A stretch of DNA of 64,000 nt from Nocardioides cavernae (GCF_016907475.1 NZ_JAFBCA010000001.1:3596001-3660000); one strand, 5' to 3'. Counted from the first letter of the stretch, positions 8,188-17,879 are shown. Numbers and translations: made by a program. Notes: generated by a model not told the origin, from the sequence alone.

Positions 8188-11100
8188 CAGGCGCCCTCCC
8201 TCACGCGCTCGACGTGGGCTCGGCGGGCCACCACCAGGCCCGCGACGGCGGCCACCGCGAGCAGCACCACGACACAGGTGGCGGTGACCGCGAGGACGGC
8301 CGGCCACGAGGTCGACGTGTCGACGACCGGGACGTGCGGCGGCTCGGGGAAGAACGCCACGTCCGGCATCGCGAGCGCGGCGCCCGCCATGCCTGCTGCC
8401 ACTCCGGCGACGATGGCGGGGATGACGGCCGACAGCTGTGCCCAGACGGCCAGGCGGCGGGTCGTCCGCACGCCCATCCCGTTGAGCCGCAGCACGGCGA
8501 GGTCGCGGGCGCGGGTCCGCCAGCCGATCGCCGCGAGCACGAGGAGGACGAGCAGCGCGAGGACCATCACCGCCGGCGCCACCGCGGCCCCGAGCGCCAG
8601 GCTCCAGCTGGCGACGGTGTCGTCGTACGCCTGACTGATCGTCGAGAAGCGGCGTACGTCGGTCAGCGCGATCGCCCGGTCGCGCAGCGCCGTCTGCACG
8701 GCTGCCACCAGCTTCGCGTCGTCCTCCATCCAGACCTCGACTCGGGTGTCGCGGGTGATCGCCGCACCGCGGGTGGCGGCGTCGATGTCCACCAGGCTGG
8801 ATCCGTCGGGCATCGCCGGGACGAGGACGAGCGAACCAGCGTCCTCCGCCAACCGGTCGGTTCCGTCCACGCCCTCGAGCACCAGCGGCTCCGGGGACGC
8901 GCGGGGCGGCTCGACGGTCAGCAGCGCTGGAACCGCCCGCGGAACCCAGGCCGGGGAGACCTCGATCGGGTAGAAGCCGCTCGCCTCGATCGCGAGCCGC
9001 AGTGTGCCGTCACCGCCGTCGACCGGCGAGACGAGGGTGTCTTCGTCGTCGGTGGTGTTCCAGTCCGAGGCCGAGGTCGCCCAGGCGACCTTCCGCCCGT
9101 CGACGCGCAGGCCCGCGAGCGCGAGCTCGCCCTGGACGACCGCGCCCTGGGCGGTCGTCAGCTGCAGGGCGGCCAGCCGGCAGCCGTCGGCACAGGCGTC
9201 GGCCCTGCCTGTCAGCCGCTGGCGCGGGCCGTCCACCGGCAGGGTTCCGAGCGGGATCGTGCGGCGTACGCCGGTGGCAGAGGTGACGACCAGGCTCAGC
9301 CCTACGTCGACCTCGCTGCCGAAGACGTCTCCGGAGGCGAGCCCGGCGCCGGGCTCGACGTCGAGCGAGACGCGCGTGCCGGTGATCTCCGTCGGCTCAC
9401 GGTCGGGCGGGGCGATCGCCCGCCACTCCTCGGCCGTCGGACCACCGCGCGGGAAGAACGCGATCTGGCGGAACTCGTCGGGGTCGACGGCGAGGGTGTC
9501 GCGTCCGGCCAGGACGGCCGTCGCACGGCCCGAGGCGTCGGCTGCCGTCAACGCCGCTCGCACCCCGTCGATGTCGCCGCCCGCGACCTGGAGCACGACC
9601 GGGGCGCCGGCGTCGTGGCGGCTGGCGTTGGCGCGGTTGCGCTCGCCGATGGCCAGGGCGTCCATCGAGAAGACCGCGAGGGCGCACGCGACGGTGAGGA
9701 CGACGATCACCGTCCGCCCCTCCGACCGGCGTCCGACCTCCAGCAGGCTGGTGCCCGAGACCAGGCGACCGCGCGCCAGCAGGCGGCGGCCGAGCACCCG
9801 ACCGGCAGGACCGGCCTGGTGCGCCAGCAGCAGGCCGGTCAGCAGTGCGATCAGCGCGGGACCGACGAGGGCGAGGGGACCCTGGAGGCTCCCAGTCACG
9901 AAGGCGACCACACCCGTGCCGACGCACGCGACGATGAACGCGTCGACCGCACCCAGCGCCCACCGGCCGCTCGGCGCCGGGCCGCTGCGCACCACCTCGT
10001 GCAGGGGCTGGCGGGCCGTGCGTACGGCGGCGGCGAGGGTGGTCAGCACGATCACCGCGACAGCGCTGAGCAGCGCGGTGCCGAACCCGGGCCCGGCCTC
10101 GGGCGGTGCGGCCCCCGGCAGCACGCGCCTGACGACCAGCCCGCCCGCCAGCGCCACGAGGGCACCCGGCAGGACCCCGAGCAGGAGCGCGGGGAGCAGC
10201 TCCAGCAGGAGGAGCCCGGCAGCACCGGACGGGCCGCGACCGCGGAGCCGCGCGACCGCGACCTCGCCGCGTCGCGAGGACGTGGCGGCGCTGAGCACCA
10301 GCCAGAGCACGAACACCGACAGCAGCGCCATCGGCGCCAGGAGCAGCGGCACGGTGCGGTGGGCCTGGTCGACCTGGGTGCGCATGGTGTCGGTCAGCTC
10401 GCCGAGGCCGGTGCGGAGCTCCAGGTCCTCGCCGCGCAGGTCGTCGGCGACCTGCCGGACGCCGTCGTCCAGCGCGAGCACGCCGTCGACGTCGGCGCCG
10501 TCATGGTCCATGCGCACGGGTGCGCCTGCCTGTGACGTCTCCGCCGTCATGATCGAGCCGGCGGTGAAGGTCGTCTCGGTGGTCAACCACGCGTCGTGGT
10601 TGGCCGAGGGATCGAGCCCGTGCACGACGGCCGAGACGCCATCGGTGCGCTGGCCCTGCCACCACACGTCGTCCAGCAGCGGGGCATAGGTCCCGACGAC
10701 CTCGAGGCGGATGTCGGGCTGGTCGGCGATCGAGGAGCCGACCGTGCGGACCGAGCCGAGCCGCAGCCCGAAGTTGTCGACGTCCGCCTCGCTCACCAGG
10801 ATCTCGCCGGGCGCGTTCGGGCAGACGCCGCTCAGCAGGCGTACGTGCTCACAGGCGCCGTCGCGCCAGAGGAGCAGGCCCGACGGCGGGACCTCGCCCG
10901 TCGTGGGCACGACGATCGCGGCGCGGCCGAGCACGACCGGCCCGAGAAGCGCAGCGAGGTCGTCGGGGATCAGGGCCGCCATCTCCCGCGGGTCGCGCGG
11001 CTCCGTACCGCCGGCGAAGTCGTTGCTCTCGGACACCAGGGTGACCGTCGCGTCGGCGGGCGTCGCCTGCGCGAGCAGTGTGTCGACCAACGACTGTTGC

Positions 11101-11261
11101 ATGGCCCGGTCGTACACCGGGGCGAAGGCGGTGCAGGCGGTGATCAGCGCTGAGATCGCGACCAGCGCCAGGGCCTCGCCCCGCCGGTGGCGCCATGCCG
11201 ACCGCCACGCGTGCCGGACGGGCGACCACGCCCGCACGCGCGGGGATCGGGAGCCCGTCAT
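8187..11261 (-). CDS. Large FtsX-like ABC transporter permease
   Basis: About 1024 residues. One membrane segment near the N-terminus (ALALVAISALITACTAF) is followed by a large extracytoplasmic domain. Then come two clusters of membrane helices: residues about 325-480 (LLLAPMALLSVFVLWLVL and following) with further segments to about 590, and a C-terminal set (AAVAPAVMVLALLVLLVLAA onward). This doubled layout is typical of MacB/FtsX-family exporters that work on lipoproteins, lipids or peptides at the outer leaflet. The ATG at 11261 follows CAGGAAGTGGCC; a longer open frame upstream lacks membrane or family features. First gene of the operon with the two ATPases; substrate unknown. Confidence 0.85.
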   Translation of the reverse strand: MTGSRSPRVRAWSPVRHAWRSAWRHRRGEALALVAISALITACTAFAPVYDRAMQQSLVDTLLAQATPADATVTLVSESNDFAGGTEPRDPREMAALIPDDLAALLGPVVLGRAAIVVPTTGEVPPSGLLLWRDGACEHVRLLSGVCPNAPGEILVSEADVDNFGLRLGSVRTVGSSIADQPDIRLEVVGTYAPLLDDVWWQGQRTDGVSAVVHGLDPSANHDAWLTTETTFTAGSIMTAETSQAGAPVRMDHDGADVDGVLALDDGVRQVADDLRGEDLELRTGLGELTDTMRTQVDQAHRTVPLLLAPMALLSVFVLWLVLSAATSSRRGEVAVARLRGRGPSGAAGLLLLELLPALLLGVLPGALVALAGGLVVRRVLPGAAPPEAGPGFGTALLSAVAVIVLTTLAAAVRTARQPLHEVVRSGPAPSGRWALGAVDAFIVACVGTGVVAFVTGSLQGPLALVGPALIALLTGLLLAHQAGPAGRVLGRRLLARGRLVSGTSLLEVGRRSEGRTVIVVLTVACALAVFSMDALAIGERNRANASRHDAGAPVVLQVAGGDIDGVRAALTAADASGRATAVLAGRDTLAVDPDEFRQIAFFPRGGPTAEEWRAIAPPDREPTEITGTRVSLDVEPGAGLASGDVFGSEVDVGLSLVVTSATGVRRTIPLGTLPVDGPRQRLTGRADACADGCRLAALQLTTAQGAVVQGELALAGLRVDGRKVAWATSASDWNTTDDEDTLVSPVDGGDGTLRLAIEASGFYPIEVSPAWVPRAVPALLTVEPPRASPEPLVLEGVDGTDRLAEDAGSLVLVPAMPDGSSLVDIDAATRGAAITRDTRVEVWMEDDAKLVAAVQTALRDRAIALTDVRRFSTISQAYDDTVASWSLALGAAVAPAVMVLALLVLLVLAAIGWRTRARDLAVLRLNGMGVRTTRRLAVWAQLSAVIPAIVAGVAAGMAGAALAMPDVAFFPEPPHVPVVDTSTSWPAVLAVTATCVVVLLAVAAVAGLVVARRAHVERVREGA

Positions 11262-11414
11262 GGCCACTTCCTGTCGTCGTGCGGTGCGGGGAGGGTATCG
11301 GTCGGTCGCCCGTGCGGGTGGGACGACAGGACCGGCCGTCCCCCCGGTAGGTCGATGGGCCATATGCTCGATACGAGCCGCCCTGCGGCGACGACCGGAC
11401 GACGATCGGGAGGC

Positions 11415-12389
11415 ATGGTGGGCGACGACCACAGCGCTCCCGTGCCGCCCGCCCCCGACCGGTCAGCCAGCTCCTACTCCATCGTGATCCCCGTCTACAA
11501 CAGCCAGGACGTCGTGGGATCGACGGTCGACCGCGTCGTGGAGGTCTTCGAGTCCGCGGGGCTGCGCTACCAGGTCGTGCTGGTCAACGACGGCAGCCGG
11601 GACGGCAGCTGGGACGTGATCGCCGAGCGCGCGCGCACGTCCCCGCACATCGTCGCGCTCGACCTGCTGCGCAACTACGGCCAGCACCACGCCAACGTCG
11701 CCGGCATGCGCGAGGCGACCGGCGACTACGTGATCACCCTCGACGACGACCTGCAGAACCCGCCCGACCAGGCGCTGCTGCTCATCGAGAAGGCGATGGA
11801 GGGCCACGACGTCGTCTTCGGCCGCTTCGACCGCAAGCAGGCGCGGGGCTACCGACGACTGGGCAGCAGGGCGATCAGCATGGTCAACCGGCGGGTCTTC
11901 GACCAGCCGCCCGGCCTGGCCGTGTCCAACTTCCGGATCCTGCGCCGCGACGTGGTGGAGCGGATCTGCGGCTCCCGCACCGCCCACCCCTACATCACGG
12001 GTCAGGCGCTGATGTTCTCCAGCGACCCCGCCGACGTGCTGGTGCGTCACGACCCCCGACCGGTCGGCACCAGCAACTACGGCCTGCGCCGCATCGCCTC
12101 GCTCGTGCTGGCCATCCTGTTCAGCTACTCCGTGTTCCCGCTGCGGCTGGCCGCCGGCATCGGCTTCGCGGTCGCCGGCGGCAGCTTCCTGCTCGGCCTC
12201 TTCTACCTCGTCCGCGCACTGTTCGTGGACTCGTCCGTGCCCGGCTGGACGACGATCGCGGTGCTGCTGGCGCTGATGAACGGCTTCGTCATCATGCTGC
12301 TGTCGATGCTGGGCGAGTACGTCGTCCGCACGCTCAACGCGGTCAGCGCGGTCACCACCTACCACGTGGCGCGCCGGGTGTCCTCGTGA
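11415..12389 (+). CDS. Membrane-anchored family 2 glycosyltransferase (ArnC/GtrB type)
   Basis: 324 residues. An N-terminal GT-A domain (SIVIPVYNSQDVVGSTV; DxD-like LDDDLQNPPDQ) is followed by two C-terminal membrane helices (about 220-245 and 258-285). This matches polyprenyl-phosphate glycosyltransferases such as ArnC, GtrB and DPM1-like enzymes, which load a sugar onto a lipid carrier at the inner membrane face. The ATG at 11415 is chosen because conserved sequence begins 20-25 residues later; an in-frame ATG at 11364 is possible. First gene of a coupled set with the sulfotransferase, aminotransferase and methyltransferase. Confidence 0.88.
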   Translation: MVGDDHSAPVPPAPDRSASSYSIVIPVYNSQDVVGSTVDRVVEVFESAGLRYQVVLVNDGSRDGSWDVIAERARTSPHIVALDLLRNYGQHHANVAGMREATGDYVITLDDDLQNPPDQALLLIEKAMEGHDVVFGRFDRKQARGYRRLGSRAISMVNRRVFDQPPGLAVSNFRILRRDVVERICGSRTAHPYITGQALMFSSDPADVLVRHDPRPVGTSNYGLRRIASLVLAILFSYSVFPLRLAAGIGFAVAGGSFLLGLFYLVRALFVDSSVPGWTTIAVLLALMNGFVIMLLSMLGEYVVRTLNAVSAVTTYHVARRVSS

Positions 12390-13135
12390 GCGGCTGCGAC
12401 CACCGGCACCTGCTCGTCGTCGGGGCACAACGGTGCGGCACGACGTACCTGAGTCGCGCGCTCGACGCACACCCCGACGTCACGATGGCCCGACCGTCGC
12501 CGCCCGAGCCGAAGGTCTTCTGCGACGCGACGCTCTCCGCCCGCGGCGTGGAGTCCTACCACCGCACGTGGTTCGCGCACGCCCGTGACGAGACGCTGCT
12601 GGGCGACAAGAGCACCAGCTACCTCGAGGACCCGCACGCCCCGGGCCGCGCGGCCGAGATGCTCGGCCAGCCCGAGGTGGTCGTGCTGCTGCGCGACCCC
12701 GTGCGCCGGGCGGTGTCGCACTGGCGCTTCAGCACGGCCAACGGGTTCGAGACCCTCGACCTCGAGGACGCCCTGCTCGCCGACCTCGACGACGACCGGC
12801 GGTGGGACCCGCAGCGCTCGTCCGTGTCGCCCTTCGCCTACCTGCGGCGTGGTCGCTACGCCGAGCAGCTCGAGCCCTGGTCTGCGACGTTCCCCTCGAC
12901 CACGCACGTGCTGTTCACCGAGGAGCTGCTGGCCGACCCCGCGGTGCTGTCCGGGCTCGTGGCGGACCTCGGGCTCGACCCGGCCCGTACGCCGGTCCCC
13001 GACGGCGAGGTGGTCAATGCGACGCCGGGCGTCGCGCCCGTGCTCGACGCAGGCGTGACGAGCACGCTCGAGGGGTACTTCAAGGAGAGCAACGCGCGAC
13101 TGGCCGACCAGCTGGGGAGGCCACTGCCGTGGTGA
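12386..13135 (+). CDS. Sulfotransferase family protein
   Basis: 249 residues starting at GTG 12386, overlapping the previous stop by 4 nt. The 5'-phosphosulfate-binding loop is visible (GAQRCGTTYLSRAL, residues 13-26) and the 3'-phosphate-binding segment follows (VVVLLRDPVRRAVSHWRF). These are the two hallmarks of PAPS-dependent sulfotransferases. In this setting it could sulfate a surface glycan or glycolipid made by the neighbouring genes; that role is inferred from context only. Confidence 0.85.
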   Translation: MSGCDHRHLLVVGAQRCGTTYLSRALDAHPDVTMARPSPPEPKVFCDATLSARGVESYHRTWFAHARDETLLGDKSTSYLEDPHAPGRAAEMLGQPEVVVLLRDPVRRAVSHWRFSTANGFETLDLEDALLADLDDDRRWDPQRSSVSPFAYLRRGRYAEQLEPWSATFPSTTHVLFTEELLADPAVLSGLVADLGLDPARTPVPDGEVVNATPGVAPVLDAGVTSTLEGYFKESNARLADQLGRPLPW

Positions 13136-14370
13136 CCCGCGACGAGACGAACGACGAGAGGGAGGTGCCCCCCGTGGCACAGGCACAGGAGCTCGAGGAC
13201 GGTCCCGCGGCAGAGCTGCCGGACATCGCGTTCAACGTCCCGTCGGTGGAGGGGCGCGAGCTCGACTACGTCCAGGAGGTGGTCCGTGGCGGCCACCTGT
13301 CGTCCGGGGGTGCCTTCGCCCGGCGGACCGCCGAGCTGCTCGCGGCCGACTCCGGCTCTGCCGAGGTGCTGATGACCACCTCGTGCACGGCGGCCCTGGA
13401 GCTGTCGGCGATGCTGATGGACCTGCAGGAGGGCGACACGGTCATCGTCCCGTCGTTCACCTTCACCAGCACGGGCCTGGCGTTCGCGCGGCAGGGCGCC
13501 GGCCTGCTCTTCTGCGACATCGAGCCCGACACGCTGGGCCTGGACCCCGCACACCTCGCCACGCTCCTCGACGAGCACGTGCGGGCGGTCGTGATCGTGC
13601 ACTACGCCGGCGTCGCGTGCGACGTGCAGGGAATCCGCAACGTCCTGGCCGACTGGCCGGAGGTGCAGCTCGTGGAGGACAACGCGCACGGGCTCTTCGG
13701 CACCTGGCGGGGCGAGCCGCTCGGCAGCCTGGGACGCTTCGCCACCCTCAGCTTCCACGAGACCAAGAACTTCGTGTGCGGCGAGGGCGGCGCCCTCCTG
13801 CTCAACGACCCCGAGGACGTCGACCGCGCCCGCGTGCTCTACGACAAGGGCACCAACCGCCACGCCTTCATGCTCGGCCAGGTCGACAAGTACACCTGGA
13901 AGGACACCGGCTCCTCGTTCGGCCTCTCCGACGTGCTAGCCGCCTACCTCCTCGGCCAGCTGGAGCAGCGCGACGTGGTGCAGGGCAAGCGCCGACGCGT
14001 CAGCGAGCGCTACGCCGCAGCGCTGGCGCCGTACGCCGACGAGCTGGGCTTCGAGGTGATGCGGGTGCCCGACGACCGCGGCTCGGCCCACCACATGTTC
14101 TACGTCCTGCTGTCCCACCGCGACCGGCGCAACGACGTGCTCGAGCTGATGCGCAAGGCGGGCGTGCAGGCCACCTTCCACTACCAGCCGCTGCACACCT
14201 CCGACGCCGGGCGCTCCTTCGCGGTCCGGCAGACCGACTGCCCGGTCTCCCAGGACATCGGCGACCGGCTGCTGCGCCTGCCCTTCCACAACAACCTGTC
14301 CGACCCCGACCTCGACCGCGTGGTGGCCGCCTTCCTCGAGGCGAGCACCGCCACCCTCCCGGAGCGGTGA
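13132..14370 (+). CDS. wecE: WecE/RffA-like dTDP-4-keto-sugar aminotransferase
   Basis: 412 residues from GTG 13132, overlapping the sulfotransferase stop by 4 nt; GTG 13174 with a strong GAGGGAGG upstream is an equally possible start. It is a DegT/DnrJ/EryC1-type PLP aminotransferase with the catalytic Lys in SFHETKNFVCGEGGALL. Similarity to E. coli RffA/WecE, as I recall it, extends over the whole length: FNVPSVEGRELDY, TSCTAALELSAMLMD, VHYAGVACDV, DKGTNRHAF, GQVDKYTWKDTGSS. WecE makes dTDP-4-amino-4,6-dideoxy-galactose, so this locus may build a 4-amino-deoxysugar-containing glycan. Confidence 0.85.
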   Translation: MTRDETNDEREVPPVAQAQELEDGPAAELPDIAFNVPSVEGRELDYVQEVVRGGHLSSGGAFARRTAELLAADSGSAEVLMTTSCTAALELSAMLMDLQEGDTVIVPSFTFTSTGLAFARQGAGLLFCDIEPDTLGLDPAHLATLLDEHVRAVVIVHYAGVACDVQGIRNVLADWPEVQLVEDNAHGLFGTWRGEPLGSLGRFATLSFHETKNFVCGEGGALLLNDPEDVDRARVLYDKGTNRHAFMLGQVDKYTWKDTGSSFGLSDVLAAYLLGQLEQRDVVQGKRRRVSERYAAALAPYADELGFEVMRVPDDRGSAHHMFYVLLSHRDRRNDVLELMRKAGVQATFHYQPLHTSDAGRSFAVRQTDCPVSQDIGDRLLRLPFHNNLSDPDLDRVVAAFLEASTATLPER

Positions 14371-15125
14371 GCCCCGCTCCGGGCGCCGGACCCGACCCGC
14401 TCGGACCGGACGGGCAGCCGGGCTCGTCGTCGTTGCGACGCGAGGGCTACTGGTGGCACCGGGCCCGCACCGACCTGCTCGCGGCCGTGATGGCGCCGCA
14501 CCTCGCGACCCCGAGCCGCACGCTCGACGTCGGCAGCGCGGACGCGCCCAGCGTGGGGTGGATGCGGGGCGCTCACCAGCACGTGGGCCTGGACCTGTTC
14601 CCGGACGGCCTGCGGCCCGGTGAGGGGGTCGTCGGCTCGGCGACCGAGCTGCCCTTCGGGGACGGGACCTTCGACGTGGTCTCGGCGTTCGACGTGGTCG
14701 AGCACTGCGCGGACGACGCCCGCGCGGTGTCCGAGCTGCAACGGGTGCTGGTGCCCGGCGGGCGGATGCTGCTCTCGGTCCCGGCCTACCAGTGGGCGTG
14801 GTCGGACCACGACGTCCAGGCCGGTCACCACCGCCGCTACACGCGCGCGGGCATCGTCGGGGTGGTCGAGGGCGCCGGGATGGAGGTGCGGCGGGCGACG
14901 TACGCCTTCGGCGGCGTGTTCCCGCTCTTCGCGGCCGAGCGGTTGCGCCGCCGGCTGCGTCCTCCCGCCGCCGGCGACTCGCGCCTTCCCGAGGTCTCGC
15001 CGGGCCTCGACCGGGCGCTCATGGGCGTGTGCCGCGCGGAGGCGCGCCTGCTGCGACGCCGCGACCTGCCCTTCGGCTCGTCGGTGTTCGTCGCTGCTGT
15101 CAGGCCGTCGTCCGCCCGGCCCTGA
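14367..15125 (+). CDS. Class I SAM-dependent methyltransferase
   Basis: 252 residues from GTG 14367, coupled by a 4-nt overlap to the aminotransferase. Motif I is TLDVGSADAPSVGWM, followed by the acidic strand HVGLDLFP, the ubiE/Coq5-like FDVVSAFDVVEHCADD and the LVPGGRMLLSVPAYQ post-motif. Such enzymes methylate sugars, lipids or nucleotide-linked intermediates; the last position in a glycan operon suggests a sugar or lipid-linked substrate. The 3' end overlaps the convergent flippase gene by 26 nt. Confidence 0.85.
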   Translation: MSPAPGAGPDPLGPDGQPGSSSLRREGYWWHRARTDLLAAVMAPHLATPSRTLDVGSADAPSVGWMRGAHQHVGLDLFPDGLRPGEGVVGSATELPFGDGTFDVVSAFDVVEHCADDARAVSELQRVLVPGGRMLLSVPAYQWAWSDHDVQAGHHRRYTRAGIVGVVEGAGMEVRRATYAFGGVFPLFAAERLRRRLRPPAAGDSRLPEVSPGLDRALMGVCRAEARLLRRRDLPFGSSVFVAAVRPSSARP

Positions 15126-16317
15126 GCACCGACGACGCGGCCACCGTGAGGAGCACCGTCGCCGCCACCTCGGCCGTGACGAACGCGAACGCGACGCGTT
15201 CGACCGGCAGCAACCAGGTCGTCGGCAGCAGCACGACCGCGCCCGCGACCACGGCGAGGCCCCAGGCGCCGGCGACCCGTCCCGGGCGGTCCAGCGCGAG
15301 CGCGGCCACCATCAGCACGACGTTGACCAGGGCCAGGGCGCAGCCCGTCGCGATGACCCCGGCGTCACCGTGACCGATCTCGACGGTGTCACCGAAGACG
15401 GCGCGCACGAGTGCCGGACCTGCGGTCCCCCCGATGACGGCCCCCAGCGCCACGACCGCGGCCCCCAGCACCGCGAGCCTGCCAGCGAGGAGGCGGAGGG
15501 TACGCAGGTCGCCCGCCTCGACGAGCCCGGTCATGCGGTGCGTGACCTGCGGCAGCGTGCCCAGCACGACCATGTACGGCGCGCGGAACAAGGCCAGTGT
15601 CGCGAACACCGCCGTGATCTCCGCGGGTGAGCCACCGAGCAGTGCCAGCACCACCGCTCCCCCGGTCAGCACACCCTGCGCGAGCAGCTGCCCCGTCGCA
15701 GCGCCCCCCAGGAACGACAGCGAGCCGCCCCGGCCTGCACCCGCCTCGTCGAAGCGCCAGGCGCCGGGCCACAGCGCGATCAACGACCCGGCCACCAGGC
15801 ACAGGCCGTGGGCCACCGGGTCGTGCACCTGCGCCAGCAGCAGCACCGCCACGAGGAGGCACCGCACCGCGTTCTCCGCGACCAGGCTCGCGGCCACCGC
15901 ACCCATCCGGCCCCGCCCCGCCAGGCTGCCCCGCAGCACGCCGACCGCCGCCGAGCCGAGGACCACGAGCACGACGAGTGCGGGGAACCACGCGTCGTCG
16001 CGGTGGAAGAGCCGGTCCCGGAACACCCAGGCGAGGGCACCGCTGGCGAGGGCCGCGGCCACCACGACGGCGGCGACGCGCCCGGCCGAGCCGCGGACAT
16101 CGCCCGCCCGGCCGGCCGTGACGCACCGGGTGATCCAGTGCTGCAGCGGGAAGGTGAACGCGGCCGCCGCGAGGGCCCACACCGTCCAGAGCACCGACAC
16201 CGGGGCCGCGGCGCTCGCTCCCAGCCCGCGGGTGACGAGGGCGAACAGCACGTAGGCCAGCACCCCGCTCGCGATGGAGCCGGCGGCGAGCAGGAGAGGG
16301 GCGCTGCGTCGACTCAT
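15100..16317 (-). CDS. Polysaccharide flippase-like membrane protein
   Basis: 405 residues with about 12 hydrophobic segments spread over the entire length and very short loops. The layout fits the MATE/Wzx (MOP) superfamily, which flips lipid-linked oligosaccharides, but no diagnostic motif is visible. The ATG at 16317 overlaps the stop of the preceding GT-C gene (ATGA), so the two are co-translated. Given the glycan-building genes facing it, export of a lipid-linked glycan is the most likely job. It could also be another type of multi-pass transporter. Confidence 0.7.
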   Translation of the reverse strand: MSRRSAPLLLAAGSIASGVLAYVLFALVTRGLGASAAAPVSVLWTVWALAAAAFTFPLQHWITRCVTAGRAGDVRGSAGRVAAVVVAAALASGALAWVFRDRLFHRDDAWFPALVVLVVLGSAAVGVLRGSLAGRGRMGAVAASLVAENAVRCLLVAVLLLAQVHDPVAHGLCLVAGSLIALWPGAWRFDEAGAGRGGSLSFLGGAATGQLLAQGVLTGGAVVLALLGGSPAEITAVFATLALFRAPYMVVLGTLPQVTHRMTGLVEAGDLRTLRLLAGRLAVLGAAVVALGAVIGGTAGPALVRAVFGDTVEIGHGDAGVIATGCALALVNVVLMVAALALDRPGRVAGAWGLAVVAGAVVLLPTTWLLPVERVAFAFVTAEVAATVLLTVAASSVLRAGRTTA

Positions 16318-17879
16318 GGCACGAGCGGCTCGGCCAGCGGGTTGTCGGCGTCGTAGCCGGCAGCCGCCCGCAGCGCGGCGATCTGCTCGTCACCCAGCGA
16401 CGCGCGGGCGTACCAGTCCCACAGTGGCGCGCTGCCGACGTAGACGTAGTCGGGCTGGATCGACGCGCGCCAGCGACGCGAGACCGTCTCCCCCACCGCG
16501 ACGAGGTCCGGGGCGTCCGCGACGAGGTCGCGCTTGAACCCGTCGAGCCCACCGGGCCAGGTGTCCTCCATGTAGTCCTGCAGCCCGCTGCGGAACATCT
16601 GGTAGCGCGTGGGGTTGGTCCGGCCCGTCAGCACCAGCGGCTGCGGCGCCTCGACCGACGTGATGGTGGCGCCGGCGGGCAGGGTCGCCAGCACCGCGTC
16701 CGTGGCCTCGCGCTGGTCCTGCAGGGAGTCGTCCCGGGTCGAGATCGAGTACGTCAGTGCGAGGACGACGGCGGCGGTGGCGAGCACCCCCGCCACGACG
16801 TCCCGGCTGCGGCCGGCGAGCCCGCGGGTGGCGACCGCGAAACCGGCCCCCAGCCCGACAGCCGCGAACGGCAGCACTGGGAACAGGTCGGCCCATGCGT
16901 CGTACTCCTGGAGGATCCAGGCCAGCCCGGCGACGAGGCCGGCCGCCATGGCGGGCAGCACCGCCAGTCCCGGCTCCGCGGCCCGGGCCCGCCGGGACAC
17001 GGCGGCCAGGGAGACCAGCACGAGCAGGACCGCGCCGGCCAGGAGCAGCCACACCGTCACCCCGTAGGCGAGCTGCAGGTCGTCCCACACCAGCGCGCGC
17101 TCGGCGTCGAGCGGGTTCGGGACGGTGTAGCGACGGTTGATGGCGTAGAAGCCGTCCCACGTGGCGCGCAGCGACCCCGCGAGCGCGAACCAGGTGCCGA
17201 GCACGACCACGGGCACCAGACCGCCGACACCGATCCGCGCCAGGGCTCGGACCCGGCCGCCCGAGGCGAGCAGGAGCGCGCCCACGGCCACGGCCGTGAA
17301 GGTGCTGAAGAACGCCGTCTGCAGGCACAGCGTGGCCAGGCTCGTCAGGACGCCCGCGGTGAACCAGCGCCGGTGCGTCACCGCCCACAGTGCGCCGATC
17401 ACGAAGAGCGTCATCGGGGTCTTCTCGCGCGGCCCGTTGGAGGCGTACTGGATGAAGCCATGGATGGCGAGCATCGCGCTCGCGGTCACCAGGCCGGCAC
17501 CCCGGGACCGGAACAGGTCGCGCCCCAGCAGGTAGGACACGCAGACCGTGGCGGTGGCCATCAGCATGAAGACCACGCGCATCGTGATGACGTCGTCGAG
17601 GCCGCCGAGGCGTGCCACGAGCACCCCCACCCCCGGCAGCACGTGCGCCAGCGGCCCGGCACGGTTGAGGACGCCGAGGTAGGGCGGGACGCCGTCGGCC
17701 ACCTGCTGGCCGGCGTAGCTGTAGATGCCCAGGTCGCGGGTCAGCATCCCCTGGAAGCCGTGCAGCACGTAGACCACCAGGGACACCCCGGCCACCACGG
17801 GCACCAGCGGGTCGATCGCGCGCAACCGCGAGACCCCACCGGGTCGGACGCCGTCGGACCGGTCGGGGCGAGGGGGCAC
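16314..17879 (-). CDS. GT-C-like multi-pass membrane glycosyltransferase
   Basis: 521 residues; 10-12 predicted membrane helices up to about residue 370, then a soluble C-terminal domain of about 150 residues (TITSVEAPQPLVLTG onward). The first external loop has an acidic motif (LTRDLGIYSYAGQQVADG) like the catalytic DD/DE loop of dolichyl/polyprenyl-phosphate-sugar-dependent mannosyl- and arabinosyltransferases. It probably transfers a sugar from a polyprenyl-phosphate donor made by an enzyme such as the GT2 at 11415. The GTG start at 17879 sits 6 nt after a TAGGGT box, predicting a leaderless mRNA. Confidence 0.72.
   Translation of the reverse strand: MPPRPDRSDGVRPGGVSRLRAIDPLVPVVAGVSLVVYVLHGFQGMLTRDLGIYSYAGQQVADGVPPYLGVLNRAGPLAHVLPGVGVLVARLGGLDDVITMRVVFMLMATATVCVSYLLGRDLFRSRGAGLVTASAMLAIHGFIQYASNGPREKTPMTLFVIGALWAVTHRRWFTAGVLTSLATLCLQTAFFSTFTAVAVGALLLASGGRVRALARIGVGGLVPVVVLGTWFALAGSLRATWDGFYAINRRYTVPNPLDAERALVWDDLQLAYGVTVWLLLAGAVLLVLVSLAAVSRRARAAEPGLAVLPAMAAGLVAGLAWILQEYDAWADLFPVLPFAAVGLGAGFAVATRGLAGRSRDVVAGVLATAAVVLALTYSISTRDDSLQDQREATDAVLATLPAGATITSVEAPQPLVLTGRTNPTRYQMFRSGLQDYMEDTWPGGLDGFKRDLVADAPDLVAVGETVSRRWRASIQPDYVYVGSAPLWDWYARASLGDEQIAALRAAAGYDADNPLAEPLVP

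Noticed and set aside
7956..10535. An 859-codon open frame on the plus strand
   Set aside because: It is antisense to the ABC permease, consists of Arg/Gly/His-rich sequence without domains, and arises from the GC bias of the opposite strand. The minus-strand gene has clear membrane topology.
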